Virus record (IMG/VR): IMGVR_UViG_3300033004_000002
Coordinates: 1 to 56,059 of that record
Origin: a virus
Length of the DNA: 56,059 nucleotides
Strand: one strand, 5' to 3'
Shown here: positions 36,525 to 45,795 of the stretch, piece after piece
How the letters are laid out: each line of letters opens with the position of its first letter
Position numbering within the stretch: the stretch's first letter is position 1
Program-made: the position numbers and the translations under genes
Notes under the pieces: model-generated
Databases searched by the model: none
What the model was told of the DNA's origin: nothing
The model's input: the letters and a program-made list of their open reading frames with translations, nothing else

Positions 36525-37058
36525 TCAGTACGCGCCCGTCCCATCAGGCAGCGGCGTCAGCGTGATCGAGCCGCCGGCGCCGTCGATGGTGTAGGAATAG
36601 TTCACCGTGGCCATCTGCGTCTGCCCCAGCGCAGGCGTGATGGTGATCGGGTTGGCGACGGTTGCCAGCGCCGACTGGTCGACGATGCGCAGCGGCTTCA
36701 CCCGCGCCGACCAGTCCACCGTCACCGTGAACGGCACCGCATAGACCAAAAGCACGTCATCGGTTGGCAGCGCCGCATAGGGCGAACCCGGCTGGCCAAC
36801 GCCGCCCAGTTTTGTGGTGACCTTGTTCGCCGAGACCGCGCCGATCTGCAGGAACACCGCGACGTTGGTGAGTGGATTCCAGGCCAGCACGTAGGTATTG
36901 GCGGGATCGGAAACCGTCTGGGTCTGCGCGATACCATTGAAGTTGATCGAGACGGTCCAGATGTTGCCCGCCTTGGTGATCGCGACCAGACCCGACCCCT
37001 TCACGGTCGCCGGGAACGGCGAGGAGGTGTTGACCCGCACATTCGCTGGCAATGTCAT
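36525..37058 (-). CDS. 177-aa structural-type beta protein
   Basis: MTLPANVRVNTSSPFPATVK starts an all-beta protein with repeated strands (GSGLVAITKAGNIWTVSINF; VLLVYAVPFTVTVDWSARVK). No signal peptide. ATG 37058 overlaps the stop of the upstream gene. Its position beside fibre and collar genes and its beta character suggest a tail or decoration protein. Confidence 0.6.
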   Translation of the reverse strand: MTLPANVRVNTSSPFPATVKGSGLVAITKAGNIWTVSINFNGIAQTQTVSDPANTYVLAWNPLTNVAVFLQIGAVSANKVTTKLGGVGQPGSPYAALPTDDVLLVYAVPFTVTVDWSARVKPLRIVDQSALATVANPITITPALGQTQMATVNYSYTIDGAGGSITLTPLPDGTGAY

Positions 37059-37768
37059 GGCAGACCGTAGGGGTTGGAGGTAGAGGAGACCGCGATCGGC
37101 ATGGTGGCGACGCCGCCGCCGACGATCGGCAGTTTGCCGACGAAGGCCTGTCGCGAGTCATAGCCATCGAACAGCGTCATCGCCGCGCCATAGGTGCGAT
37201 GCCGCAGCTTGGCCATGGTGGAGGCCGGAATCCGGATCTGCAGCTGGCCTAAGCCCACCACCGTGATGCCGTTGCCGAGTTGCGCTGTGATCACCGGCGA
37301 GACCGTGTCGATGCCGATGTCGGAGGAGGACTCCGAATAGCCCGAGCCGTCGGCATGGTAATGGTGGCTGCGGATTTCGAACTCGAAGGCGCAGCCGACC
37401 TGCATCACCAGCACGCCCGTCGACGGCGCGTAGCTCGTGACATAGCCGAACATGGTGTTGAGCCCGGTCGCGTCCGAGATGGTGGCGAAGGCCCCTGCCG
37501 TGATCGCAAGGCCAGCCCCCACCACCAGCGTGACCGCCTGCATCTCGTTGCCGAACGGATAATCCTTGATCGTCAGTGACGTCACCGAGGCCGTGATGAT
37601 GGTGCCGATGGTCACCGTCCATGCGTTGCCGGTGAAGTCCCCCGGCGCGGCCAGGGTCCGGCCCGACAGATCGATCGCAGCGCCGGTGTCGTCATCGAAG
37701 AACGACACCGTGCGAAGCAGGTCTTCGCGGTTGGTCTGGACGGGAAAAAGGACGGGCCATGCATACAT
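37055..37768 (-). CDS. 237-aa structural-type protein
   Basis: MYAWPVLFPVQTNREDLLRT opens a protein with beta segments (GTIITASVTSLTIKDYPFGN, LVVGAGLAITAGAFATISDA) and a middle FEFEIRSHHYHADGSGYSES. The C-terminus has LRHRTYGAAMTLFDGYDSRQ. It is coupled to the next gene by a 4-base overlap and starts three bases after the collar-type gene. Probable tail component. Confidence 0.6.
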   Translation of the reverse strand: MYAWPVLFPVQTNREDLLRTVSFFDDDTGAAIDLSGRTLAAPGDFTGNAWTVTIGTIITASVTSLTIKDYPFGNEMQAVTLVVGAGLAITAGAFATISDATGLNTMFGYVTSYAPSTGVLVMQVGCAFEFEIRSHHYHADGSGYSESSSDIGIDTVSPVITAQLGNGITVVGLGQLQIRIPASTMAKLRHRTYGAAMTLFDGYDSRQAFVGKLPIVGGGVATMPIAVSSTSNPYGLP

Positions 37769-37770
37769 GA

Positions 37771-38775
37771 TCAGAGCTTTATGTAGAAGGTCTTGAGCAT
37801 GGTGGGCTGGACGAGCGGAAACGCCGTGCTGGTGCCGCCTTGCGCGTTGCCGACGAAAGAGGCGGTAATGTTGACGATGGTATTGATGGCGGCAAAGGTT
37901 GCCCCGCCGGGCGTATTGGCCACGCCGTTGGTTTGCCCGATATTGGTTCCGCTGCTGATCGGGACACTGCCGGTCGGCGTGTACGGCGGCAGGTTCGCGG
38001 TCACGAGTGTGCGACTTTGCGATCCACCGCCCACGCCAAGCACGTTCGGCGCCGCGCCGAGATAGGTCGAGGTCAGCCGCCCGGCCAGGATATTGCCCAT
38101 GTCATCGAGGCCGCCCGGGACCCGCCCGCGCATGTCCGGGGTGGCGATGGTCTTGTTGGCGTTGTAATCGTTGAGCGCATTGCCGGTGCGCCCGCCACTG
38201 ACGACTAGGTTCGGATCGATGTTGTAGAGATAGACGAACAGCGCCTGCGTGTCGGCATTGGCCCGTTCGGTGGCGCCCGAGACCGCATTACCGATGGTCA
38301 GCCCGTTTTCCCGCACCCAGCCCGACAGCGGCCCGGTGCCGTACCTGATCTTTTCATCGCCGGTCGCCATGATCGTGGTGGGATCGACCGTGCCACCGCC
38401 GCCCCCGCCGCCTGACGACGGCCCCAGCACCTGCATGGTGGTGTCGACATAGACCAGGCCCTGGCTGTCCGTGAGCCGGATATGGGTCAGCCCGTCGGCG
38501 AGCCAGTGCTGCGGCACCCGTCCGGTGGAATCGCACTGCAGCGGGTTCGGCAGCGGCGCGGTCAGGCCGAAGTCGGAAAAGATGTTCTGCCGGGTTGCCA
38601 CCGTGCCGGCGACATAGAAGTTGAGCAGGCAGCCGATCAGGGGGGCCCCGGTCGAATCAAACTGCTGCACCAGCGACAGTGGCGTGGTACCGGCGCCATG
38701 GGCCGGCGCGAGGCCTATTCCTGCCGCCGTTCCGAGTAAAAGCACAAGTCGTTTCAAGGTCTTGGCTATGGACAT
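37771..38775 (-). CDS. Tail collar/fibre protein with a signal peptide
   Basis: I start it at ATG 38775 (MSIAKTLKRLVLLLGTAAGI, cleavage near AHGAG). 334 aa. N-terminal LVQQFDSTGAPLIGCLLNFY and LTAPLPNPLQCDSTGRVPQH are the head-binding repeats of phage spikes. A Gly-rich linker (~126-133) separates a collar-type C-terminal domain with ATPDMRGRVPGGLDDMGNI and FPLVQPTMLKTFYIKL (the PDLRGR and QPT-x-x-x-FYIK-type motifs). It is thus a short tail fibre, again with an export signal. Confidence 0.8.
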   Translation of the reverse strand: MSIAKTLKRLVLLLGTAAGIGLAPAHGAGTTPLSLVQQFDSTGAPLIGCLLNFYVAGTVATRQNIFSDFGLTAPLPNPLQCDSTGRVPQHWLADGLTHIRLTDSQGLVYVDTTMQVLGPSSGGGGGGGTVDPTTIMATGDEKIRYGTGPLSGWVRENGLTIGNAVSGATERANADTQALFVYLYNIDPNLVVSGGRTGNALNDYNANKTIATPDMRGRVPGGLDDMGNILAGRLTSTYLGAAPNVLGVGGGSQSRTLVTANLPPYTPTGSVPISSGTNIGQTNGVANTPGGATFAAINTIVNITASFVGNAQGGTSTAFPLVQPTMLKTFYIKL

Positions 38776-38835
38776 GGGGGCCTTTTCCACACGCGCATCG
38801 TTGCCGGGGGTCAGGAACGGGCGTAAGCTTTGCGG

Positions 38836-39183
38836 ATGTCGATTTTTCAGAAGCAACTGAAGCGCGAGGCCGGATGGGATGTCCGGGTCGCTGTCGTGCT
38901 CGGTGTGATCTTTGCCCTGTGCGGCCTGCTGTTGCCGCGCTGGACCTTCTGGTACTGGTTCACGCCGCTGGCGTTGTTCTGGTTTCGCTATCTCTTGGTG
39001 CGTTGCCGGCGCGACGAGGAGCTATTGCAGGCCGATCTCGCGGCTTCCGGTGGGACTTGCGCCCCGGGCTGCTATCGCAGCGAGGCCGGCATCTGCATTA
39101 CGGATGGCACCCAGCATGTTCTTGTTTTTCGAAATAAGCCGGATGCCCTTCTGCAGCTGCCGCACATCGTCGGAGACGAGTAG
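38836..39183 (+). CDS. 115-aa plus-strand membrane protein (antisense overlap)
   Basis: ATG 38836 gives MSIFQKQLKREAGWDVRVAV with two hydrophobic helices (residues ~17-33 and ~38-56, VLGVIFALCGLLLPRW; FWYWFTPLALFWFRYLLV). The last 160 bases lie antisense to the 3' end of the 669-aa gene. It starts close to the divergent collar gene. Hydrophobicity looks designed and not random, but the antisense half may not be real. Confidence 0.4.
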   Translation: MSIFQKQLKREAGWDVRVAVVLGVIFALCGLLLPRWTFWYWFTPLALFWFRYLLVRCRRDEELLQADLAASGGTCAPGCYRSEAGICITDGTQHVLVFRNKPDALLQLPHIVGDE

Positions 39184-41031
39184 CTTCGCGACCTGCTGCG
39201 CCACCCGTTCGTCGATCACCCGATGCCCGCGCGCCGCGCCATAGACCAGCGCCGCATGCATCAGGGCCTGCGGGTCTCCCGTGTAGCTCTCATAGCCACC
39301 GACACCACCGGCCAAGCCCAGCTCGACCAGTTGCCGCGCCGTGGTCGAATTGCCCTGCACCGCAGGCCGCGCCAGATCCATGATATTCTCGACATGCATA
39401 TGGCCCATCACTTCGTTGGCACGGTCGCGGCCGAGCGCGATTTCCAGTTCTTCCTTCGCCGGCCCTGACTTCGCAATGCGGTTGACGATGGTGCGGCGGT
39501 CCGGGTTCTTCTCGATGGTCTGAATCAGGCGGTCGGCATAGCCATCGGCGAACAACTGCTTTTCCTCCGGCGACATTTTCGCAAGCTGCTTGCGCGCCTC
39601 GCGCAGGCCGAACTTCTCGCTTGCGCCGACGAAGTTCTGTCCGGCCTCCAGCGCATCGCCCGCGCCGAAGAACCGCGCAGCACCTGCCCGCGCAGTCGCA
39701 TAGGACGGCACCAGGCTGTCGACATGCTCGCGCAGGATCCGCGCCCAGTCCCGCGCCTCCGGCGTTCCAGTCTTGTCGAGGTTGCGCTTGACGATGTCCC
39801 AGAACTGCAGGTTCGGCTCCATCCTGGAGCCATCCGGGTTGGTCTTTAACTTCAGCCGCCCGGTTTCATCGAACTGGAACGGGTTCTTCGGCGGGGTGAA
39901 GCCGAGCTTGGCCGCATCATTCTTGGCCGACACCATCGCCTTGCGGATGGCATCCTGCACCACAGGAGCCTGGCTGATCTGCTCGAGCGACTCGTCGAAT
40001 TTCAGGTTGGCACCTTCCGAATAGGCCTTGGCGTAGGCCGGGCGGTTCACCGTGCGCGCGACCTTGTCCAAGGCTTCCTGCTGCGCATCCGCGTTCGGAT
40101 AGTGAAAGACGCCCTTCATGCGGTCGGCGAAGCGCGAGGACTGGCTTTCGAAGCGGTCGTTAATTTCCCGGTTGAGCAAAGCGCGGGCTTCTGCCGAGGT
40201 ATTCGCCGCACTCCGCGCCCCGGCACGCGTCGCTTCGCCCCCGATGTCCATCATGTTGACGGGCTGGCCCGCCTGTTTCGCGGCGGCAAATTCCTCAGCC
40301 GTCAACCCTCCAGAGCCCGATCTGATATCTCGGTCCATCCAGCCCGCGACCCGCCGTTCGGCTTCGCCGGCCGGATCACGAATGCCGCGGAGCGTGTTGG
40401 CGATTGGCTGACCCACCACCGCGTTGACGGCGCGTCCAATTGCAGGAGATGCCCCGCCGACGACGGCCCCTACTCCACCCGCTGCAAGCGGATTCTCGCC
40501 TCGCACGGCCGCGTCTGCCGCATCGATGACACCGCCTGACAATGCACCGCGCCCGATCATCTGCGGCAGTGTCTTGCCCGTCAGTCCCAGCGCCTGTGCG
40601 CCCAATTCGGTCGTCGCCGCGCCTCCCGTCGCCCCGATGCCGCCAGCGATTTCCGCCGCGGTATCGACGACCGGATGTTCTTCGTGAAAGGCCTTGTCCT
40701 TCCCCTCCTGGATGTCGAGGGCCTGTTGATAGCGCTCGCCGAAGGTCTGTCCGGGCAGCTTCTGGAAGGACTCTGGCAACAGCGGATCGACAACGGGGGC
40801 GAGGACCGCGTTCGTCGCCGCGTTCGCCTTGTTCAACAGCCCGCCGACGATCGGCACCCCACGCGCCAGCGCACGGCCGACGCCCTCCACCAAGCCCGGC
40901 GCCTGCCCCGACGGCGAAAGCTTCAGCTTCTTCGCAATCATGTCGACCTTGGCATGCTGCTCGTCCTCCGACAGATCAAGAAAACTGTCGTCGACGCGCA
41001 CCTTGCGGCCTTCGATGTTGAGGAGGGGCAT
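39022..41031 (-). CDS. Internal virion/ejection protein (probable)
   Basis: 669 aa. N-terminal MPLLNIEGRKVRVDDSFLDL, then DEQHAKVDMIAKKL, is a short module seen at the start of large phage internal proteins. Ala/Gly-rich helices follow (GALSGGVIDAADAAVRGENP; GGVGAVVGGASPAIGRAVNA), then a long helical body (~260-640). Ejection proteins of short-tailed phages form a conduit through the envelope after leaving the head, and amphipathic helices of this type fit. Its ATG shares one base with the stop of the 605-aa gene. Confidence 0.65.
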   Translation of the reverse strand: MPLLNIEGRKVRVDDSFLDLSEDEQHAKVDMIAKKLKLSPSGQAPGLVEGVGRALARGVPIVGGLLNKANAATNAVLAPVVDPLLPESFQKLPGQTFGERYQQALDIQEGKDKAFHEEHPVVDTAAEIAGGIGATGGAATTELGAQALGLTGKTLPQMIGRGALSGGVIDAADAAVRGENPLAAGGVGAVVGGASPAIGRAVNAVVGQPIANTLRGIRDPAGEAERRVAGWMDRDIRSGSGGLTAEEFAAAKQAGQPVNMMDIGGEATRAGARSAANTSAEARALLNREINDRFESQSSRFADRMKGVFHYPNADAQQEALDKVARTVNRPAYAKAYSEGANLKFDESLEQISQAPVVQDAIRKAMVSAKNDAAKLGFTPPKNPFQFDETGRLKLKTNPDGSRMEPNLQFWDIVKRNLDKTGTPEARDWARILREHVDSLVPSYATARAGAARFFGAGDALEAGQNFVGASEKFGLREARKQLAKMSPEEKQLFADGYADRLIQTIEKNPDRRTIVNRIAKSGPAKEELEIALGRDRANEVMGHMHVENIMDLARPAVQGNSTTARQLVELGLAGGVGGYESYTGDPQALMHAALVYGAARGHRVIDERVAQQVAKLLVSDDVRQLQKGIRLISKNKNMLGAIRNADAGLAAIAARGASPTGSREIGLQ

Positions 41032-42848
41032 TACTTCTCGATGCTCCAGCCGAAACCGTCAGGCGTGGTGTTCTGGAAGGTGGTGGATTTTGACGACGAC
41101 GCGCCGCCCTTGGCGGTCGCGCCGGCTTCCTCGCCGGCCTTCTTCTTCGCGCCGCTGCCGTATTCTTCCTGCGTCTTCTTCAGCGCAGTCTTGGCGGAAT
41201 CGAGCTCCAGTTCCATCTGGTCGAGCGCGGCGTTGATCTGTCCGTTGCTCCACGCCTTGTCGAGAATATCGTGCGCGCGCTCCATGTCGGCCGCACCGAC
41301 GGTCCCCACGGGTTTGAGGATCTTCGCATAGACCGGGATCAGCGATTCCACGGCGACGCCGAGCCGGATCACGTTCGGGTCGCCGGTGCCCTTCTTCGCC
41401 GCCTGGATCAATTTGTTGATGCTGGGATACTCGGTGCGCGGCACCTGCGCGGAGATATCCCGCACCCGCGGAATCAGGCTCTTGGCCTCGTTCTCCGCGA
41501 GCGTCAGGCCGGCTGCGCGGTTCTCCAGGGTGCGCAGGCCTGCGGCTTGCGTTGCGAACTTCTGCCACCGCGTCGACCATTCGCTGGGGTCGCCGCCTTC
41601 GGCGATTTCCTTTTCGGCCGCGGCCGTGCGGATCGCGGTCGCCTGCTGCTGGCCCTGGATGCCGCGGCCCATGTTGGGCGGCAGTTTTCCCGTTTGCCGA
41701 TAGGTCTCCGCGTCCGCATCGAGGGTCGCGCCTGCCTCGCCGCCGGCATTGCCATAGGCCGCCGCAGCCGGGCCCTGATACAAGACCTTCCCAGAGCGCG
41801 GCTCAATCAGCGTCGTGGAGGCGCCGACCGACAGTGGCTTCAGCGAGGCCTCGATGCGATCGGCCCAGCCGTTCAAGGCCTGCGCCTGCTGCTGCCCGTT
41901 CGGCACCTGGCCGACGCGCACCGCTTCCGTGCGCAGCGCCTGAATCGCCTGCTCGGGATCGTTGAAGCCCTTCGGCAACGGCACCTGTGGCGTGATCGGG
42001 CCCTGCGGCTGTTGCGGTGCGTTCGCCGACACAGGTGCGCCAGTTCCCCCGCCGGGCGAGCCCGGCGCACCCGTGCGGCCCGCGGCCGCGCCTGCCGTCG
42101 CTCCCAGCGTCGGCGCAGGCGTGCCCGCGTTCGCAGACGGCGGCAGGTTGCCCCCCGCATCGCCGCCGAACCGATCGTTGAACGACGGCGAGGAATCGGC
42201 CGCCCGTGCGGCGCCGCCCTTCACCGGAGTGCCCGCAATCTCCGGGGCGTACTTGCGCAGGAGCCCTTTAGCCCGCGTCTGCTGGCCCGGCGTCAGGTCG
42301 GCATTGGGATCGACCCCCATCACCTGGGCGATCTTCATGATGGTCTCGCCCGTCGTCTGGTTCTGCGCCGGCAGGCGATCGGTCACCAGCGACGTCACCG
42401 TGCCGGTCCCCGCATCGCCCTGCGGACCGCGTCCGGGAGGCGGCAGCGGCCGGGCCTGCACAGATGCCGGTTGACCTTGCGGGGCAGCCTGCGGCGCCGG
42501 CTGGCCCTGCGGCTGGCCACCTGGCTGCCCCCCGCCGAACATCGGCGACAGCGGCGGCGGCTGCTGCTGCAACAGCCCGATCGCGCCTCCGATATCGCCC
42601 TTGGCCGCGAGGATGCCCGCCGCCTTGCGATAGTCGACCTGCCCGGTCTGCGGATCGGTCGGCAGTCCTCCCGCGAACGCCTTCGACAGTTCGATCTGCT
42701 GCTGGATCTGATCGAGCCGCGCCTTTTCGGTCGCGAGCTTGTACGGATCGTCCGCCGACCAGTTTGCAAAATTGGCAAAGTTCATCAGCGGCGCGGCATA
42801 GCTCGCGCCGCCCGGAGGTGAGACCGCGGTCGGAAACGACGTTGCCAT
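41031..42848 (-). CDS. Pro/Gln/Ala-rich ejection-type protein
   Basis: 605 aa. N-terminal ~80 residues are helical (DPYKLATEKARLDQIQQQIE; KAFAGGLPTDPQTGQVDYRK). Residues ~95-290 are low-complexity Pro/Gln/Gly/Ala. From ~295 a helical domain follows (DPEQAIQALRTEAVRVGQVP) with ESLIPVYAKILKPVGTVGAA near 520, the pattern of P22 gp16/gp20-like injected proteins. The acidic/Lys end contains SSKSTTFQNTTPDGFGWSIE. Probably delivered with DNA. Confidence 0.6.
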   Translation of the reverse strand: MATSFPTAVSPPGGASYAAPLMNFANFANWSADDPYKLATEKARLDQIQQQIELSKAFAGGLPTDPQTGQVDYRKAAGILAAKGDIGGAIGLLQQQPPPLSPMFGGGQPGGQPQGQPAPQAAPQGQPASVQARPLPPPGRGPQGDAGTGTVTSLVTDRLPAQNQTTGETIMKIAQVMGVDPNADLTPGQQTRAKGLLRKYAPEIAGTPVKGGAARAADSSPSFNDRFGGDAGGNLPPSANAGTPAPTLGATAGAAAGRTGAPGSPGGGTGAPVSANAPQQPQGPITPQVPLPKGFNDPEQAIQALRTEAVRVGQVPNGQQQAQALNGWADRIEASLKPLSVGASTTLIEPRSGKVLYQGPAAAAYGNAGGEAGATLDADAETYRQTGKLPPNMGRGIQGQQQATAIRTAAAEKEIAEGGDPSEWSTRWQKFATQAAGLRTLENRAAGLTLAENEAKSLIPRVRDISAQVPRTEYPSINKLIQAAKKGTGDPNVIRLGVAVESLIPVYAKILKPVGTVGAADMERAHDILDKAWSNGQINAALDQMELELDSAKTALKKTQEEYGSGAKKKAGEEAGATAKGGASSSKSTTFQNTTPDGFGWSIEK

Positions 42849-43795
42849 CAGGCCGCCTCGAGGAAACGCGCCAGCTCGGACGCATACTGCGTGGCGAGGT
42901 CGTAGCGCACCGCCTTCCAGCCGCCGATGTCGACCACGGCCGCGGGATTGTGCTGCTCGACCTCCTGCGCCATCAGGCCGATATGCGGCGTCGCATCGCC
43001 CTTGTAGCGATAGGAATAGACGTTCTGGCCGTCGTAAAGCTCGCCGACCTTGGCGATGTCTTCCTTGAGCCGTTCGTCCGACAGCATCGGCAGCAGCGAC
43101 GTGATCCCCGATGTGATTCCCGAGATGGCATTGCCGCCGACCGTGCCGCCGCCCTTGGTGCCCATACCGCCGATGCCGCCCAGCAAATTCCAGAAGTTGC
43201 CGGACGCGTTGTAGGCCGCGAGGTCAGCGTTGGCGTTGGCGTTGCCGATACCGGTCTGGGTCTGGTAGCCGAGATTGGCCAGCGTGTCGTATTGGCCCGC
43301 GGTGGCGCTGCCAAGGCCGGTATTGACGCCGGCAATGCCGCTCGCCGCATTGCCGGCTGCGCCGAGAAACGGCAGCAGGTTCTGAATATAATTTTGATAC
43401 GTGGTGCCGGCGAGACCCTGGTTGTAGTTTGCAAGCGCAATCTTTTCATTGCCGGACGACGTCTTGCCGCTCGCGGCATCTGCCGCGGTGATCGCAGCAT
43501 TGCCCTGCTGCAATGCGAACTGATAGCCCGGCGTATTTTCGAGCGTGGCCAGCGCGGAACTGGTGCCGGACGGTCCACCAAACCCAAGCGCGTTTTTGAG
43601 TTGATCGACCCCGGCCGACGCCGTTCCGTAGTTCTGCATGAACGGCTGCAGCGCGGCCGTATAGTTGGTCTTGAGCGCGTCGATGCCCTGGTTGATGTTG
43701 CCCGAGGCAAGACCATAGGCGCTGTTGAGCCCCGCGATCTGCGCGTTGGCCGCATCCTTTGCCGGCTGGTCGGAAAATATGTCAAAAATACCGAT
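42848..43795 (-). CDS. Virion protein with C-terminal S74-type chaperone, apparent ATC start
   Basis: Continuous coding character begins at 43795 with ATC-GGT-ATT-TTT (aligned to a typical MGIFDIF start), 5 bases after AGGAGG. The first ATG is 52 codons later, at 43639. Translated from the ATC it is 315 aa. N-terminal ~180 residues are Ala/Gly/Asn-rich helices (AGLNSAYGLASGNINQGIDA). Residues ~245-300 match the intramolecular chaperone/peptidase S74 family: LSDERLKEDIAKVGELYDGQ, YSYRYKGDATPHIGLMAQEV, with Ser and Lys of the dyad kept. Such domains trimerise a preceding fibre and then cleave themselves off. Confidence 0.75.
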   Translation of the reverse strand: MGIFDIFSDQPAKDAANAQIAGLNSAYGLASGNINQGIDALKTNYTAALQPFMQNYGTASAGVDQLKNALGFGGPSGTSSALATLENTPGYQFALQQGNAAITAADAASGKTSSGNEKIALANYNQGLAGTTYQNYIQNLLPFLGAAGNAASGIAGVNTGLGSATAGQYDTLANLGYQTQTGIGNANANADLAAYNASGNFWNLLGGIGGMGTKGGGTVGGNAISGITSGITSLLPMLSDERLKEDIAKVGELYDGQNVYSYRYKGDATPHIGLMAQEVEQHNPAAVVDIGGWKAVRYDLATQYASELARFLEAA

Positions 43796-43824
43796 TGTCG
43801 CCTCCTGTCAGGTTAGGTGCGATG

Positions 43825-44088
43825 TCACGCGGTTCGCATGTGCACGACGCCAACTGAGTCACGGTAAAGCCCGCCGACTGCCACGCCGCCCGCGGCGGCA
43901 GCCGCATCGTTGGCCGCCAGCGCTCCGCTGGCGCCGATGTTGAAGAGCGGAGGCGTATTGCCTGCCGCGATCGCCGTCACCAGCGCATCCAGCTTGACCA
44001 TGTAATCGCGAAACAGCTGCGTTGGCCGTCCGGTGGAATCGACCAGCGCAAACTGTGGATCGAACTTGGCTTTGACCGGAAGCGTCAC
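43825..44088 (-). CDS. 87-aa structural-region protein
   Basis: Coupled to the gp10-like gene (ATGA). Starts MTLPVKAKFDPQFALVDSTG, then a helix (LFRDYMVKLDALVTAIAAG), an Ala/Gly-rich stretch and GLYRDSVGVVHMRTA. Such short proteins with a Gly-rich middle often act as tail or head-tail cofactors. No family recognised. Confidence 0.6.
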   Translation of the reverse strand: MTLPVKAKFDPQFALVDSTGRPTQLFRDYMVKLDALVTAIAAGNTPPLFNIGASGALAANDAAAAAGGVAVGGLYRDSVGVVHMRTA

Positions 44089-45794
44089 GGCAGCACCTCA
44101 CGCGGATTGTCCGACATCGTACCCCCGAGAAACGACCGATAGACCGGATCGGTGATATCGATGCGCCAGCGGGTGCCCATCGCCGTCGATTGCCCGCGGT
44201 TCTTCACCGTCGCCCGCGCCCGCTTGTTCTTGCGCTGCGGCTGCAAGGGACGGATGGCCGGGTTGTCATAGCTCCAGCCGCCATCCTTGGAACAGGAGAT
44301 CGCGACCTGCGGTTCGGCGGCGTTCGCGGTCACCGAGATATCGGTCGCGGTCCCGCCCGAGATGTAGGCGTTGACGAACACCGTGCCCTGCAGCTCGATA
44401 TGGGTGCCGTCCACCACCGTGATCGGGAAGGTGCCGTTGGCCTCCGTGGTGCCGGTCACATCAGCGACTTGAACTTCATCGCCGGTCGTCGCCAGCACCG
44501 TCTGGTTGACCGTGAGCCGGACCACGCCGCCGGTGCCGGCCGCCGCACCGGTCACGGTCATCACGTAGTTGCCCTCGACCAGGCCCGTGCCGAACACGAA
44601 ATCGAAATCGGCGCGCGCGATGCGGTGCGCTTCCGGGAAATCCCGCACCGGGCCTGACTCCATCCGGAACAGCATCGGCGAGCCGTTCTCGGTATTCGTG
44701 TCGTCATCGGGATAGAGGACGTTGCCCGACTGCGTGTCGCCCATCAGCCAGCGGCTGAAGGCCGGATGGCCGCCGACCGCGCGCCAGCGCACGTACTGCC
44801 CGGCGCTGTAGGACTGCCGCTCGTGCCATTTGCGGGTCGACAGGTTGAATTCCCAGCTCCAGTCCGGCGAGGAGATATGCCAGAACTTCTTGCCGCCGGC
44901 GATGTAGACCCCGGCATCCAACAGCTTGCCGGCCTGAATGGCGTCCTCGATCAGCTTGTCGAGATCGGGCGGCGAGACCTTGACCGGCGACAGTGAGCCC
45001 GGGTTCAGCCAGTAGACGCCATGATCCTGCGCCACCCACAACAGTTCGGAAAACCCGGTCTCGTTGCCGGCGATCGCGCCCGACTGGACGAGGCCATATT
45101 CGATCACGGTCGATCGGCTGTAGGGAAAGGCCGGTGCCGGGATCGCGGCATCCTGCCAGATCTCGCAGCCGCCGGTGGTGAACAGCAAGAGCGCCGAGGA
45201 GAACGGAATCCCGCGCAGCAAGGTCACGTCGGCCTTGGCCTGGCAGGTGATGAAGGTCAGCGCGTTCTGCGTCAGTGCGTTCAGGCCGGAGGCAAAGCAG
45301 CGGCCGTCGGCGACGGTGAAGAAGAAATAGCCGTCCTGGTTACACACCGAGTTCGGCTGCGGCAGGTTGCCGGCCCCGTTGTAAGCTGCGGGCGCACCGC
45401 CGGTCGACAATTGATAGGCGCCGTTGTCGACGTCGACCGCGACGACGTCGGGCGTGGCCGCCTGGTTGCGCGCGATCGACACCAGCTTGGTGCCGAGCAT
45501 GGTGCCGAGCACATTGACCGTGCCATTGACGTCGACCGTGGTCGCGGTGTCCTTGAACAGTTCATAGGACAGATTCTTGACCAGCAGCCCGCCGCGGTAG
45601 CCGGTCTGCCCCGTGACCGCATGCTGCAACAGGCCCGGCGAGCCCATCCATTTCTGCCGGGCCGGTCCGGTGGGCCGGCCCTGCTCCTCGAGCGGCTGCG
45701 CGTAGCAGTTGATCAGCCGCCCGCCGCCCTCCTGCGGGTTGGCGCCCGGGAACGACGACAGCGGAAACGGGATCGGGACCGGCTTCTGCAGCAT
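44085..45794 (-). CDS. Packaged-DNA stabilisation protein (P22 gp10-like)
   Basis: The 569-aa product starts FPLSSFPGANPQEGGGRLIN, then CYAQPLEEQGRP: the opening of P22 gp10-type proteins, which plug the head-tail channel. All-beta body with TGQTGYRGGLLVKNLSYELF, LWVAQDHGVYWLNPGSL, WSWEFNLSTRKWHERQSYSA and RWRAVGGHPAFSRWLMGDTQ (propeller-like repeats). An extra beta insertion (~400-490) carries GNYVMTVTGAAAGTGGVVRL. ATG 45794 is just below the gp4-like gene. Function by family resemblance. Confidence 0.8.
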   Translation of the reverse strand: MLQKPVPIPFPLSSFPGANPQEGGGRLINCYAQPLEEQGRPTGPARQKWMGSPGLLQHAVTGQTGYRGGLLVKNLSYELFKDTATTVDVNGTVNVLGTMLGTKLVSIARNQAATPDVVAVDVDNGAYQLSTGGAPAAYNGAGNLPQPNSVCNQDGYFFFTVADGRCFASGLNALTQNALTFITCQAKADVTLLRGIPFSSALLLFTTGGCEIWQDAAIPAPAFPYSRSTVIEYGLVQSGAIAGNETGFSELLWVAQDHGVYWLNPGSLSPVKVSPPDLDKLIEDAIQAGKLLDAGVYIAGGKKFWHISSPDWSWEFNLSTRKWHERQSYSAGQYVRWRAVGGHPAFSRWLMGDTQSGNVLYPDDDTNTENGSPMLFRMESGPVRDFPEAHRIARADFDFVFGTGLVEGNYVMTVTGAAAGTGGVVRLTVNQTVLATTGDEVQVADVTGTTEANGTFPITVVDGTHIELQGTVFVNAYISGGTATDISVTANAAEPQVAISCSKDGGWSYDNPAIRPLQPQRKNKRARATVKNRGQSTAMGTRWRIDITDPVYRSFLGGTMSDNPREVLP

Positions 45795-45795
45795 C

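Noticed and set aside
41271-42821. Plus-strand open frame (516 codons) opposite the Pro/Gln-rich ejection protein
   Set aside because: Arg-rich low-complexity shadow of a low-complexity gene.
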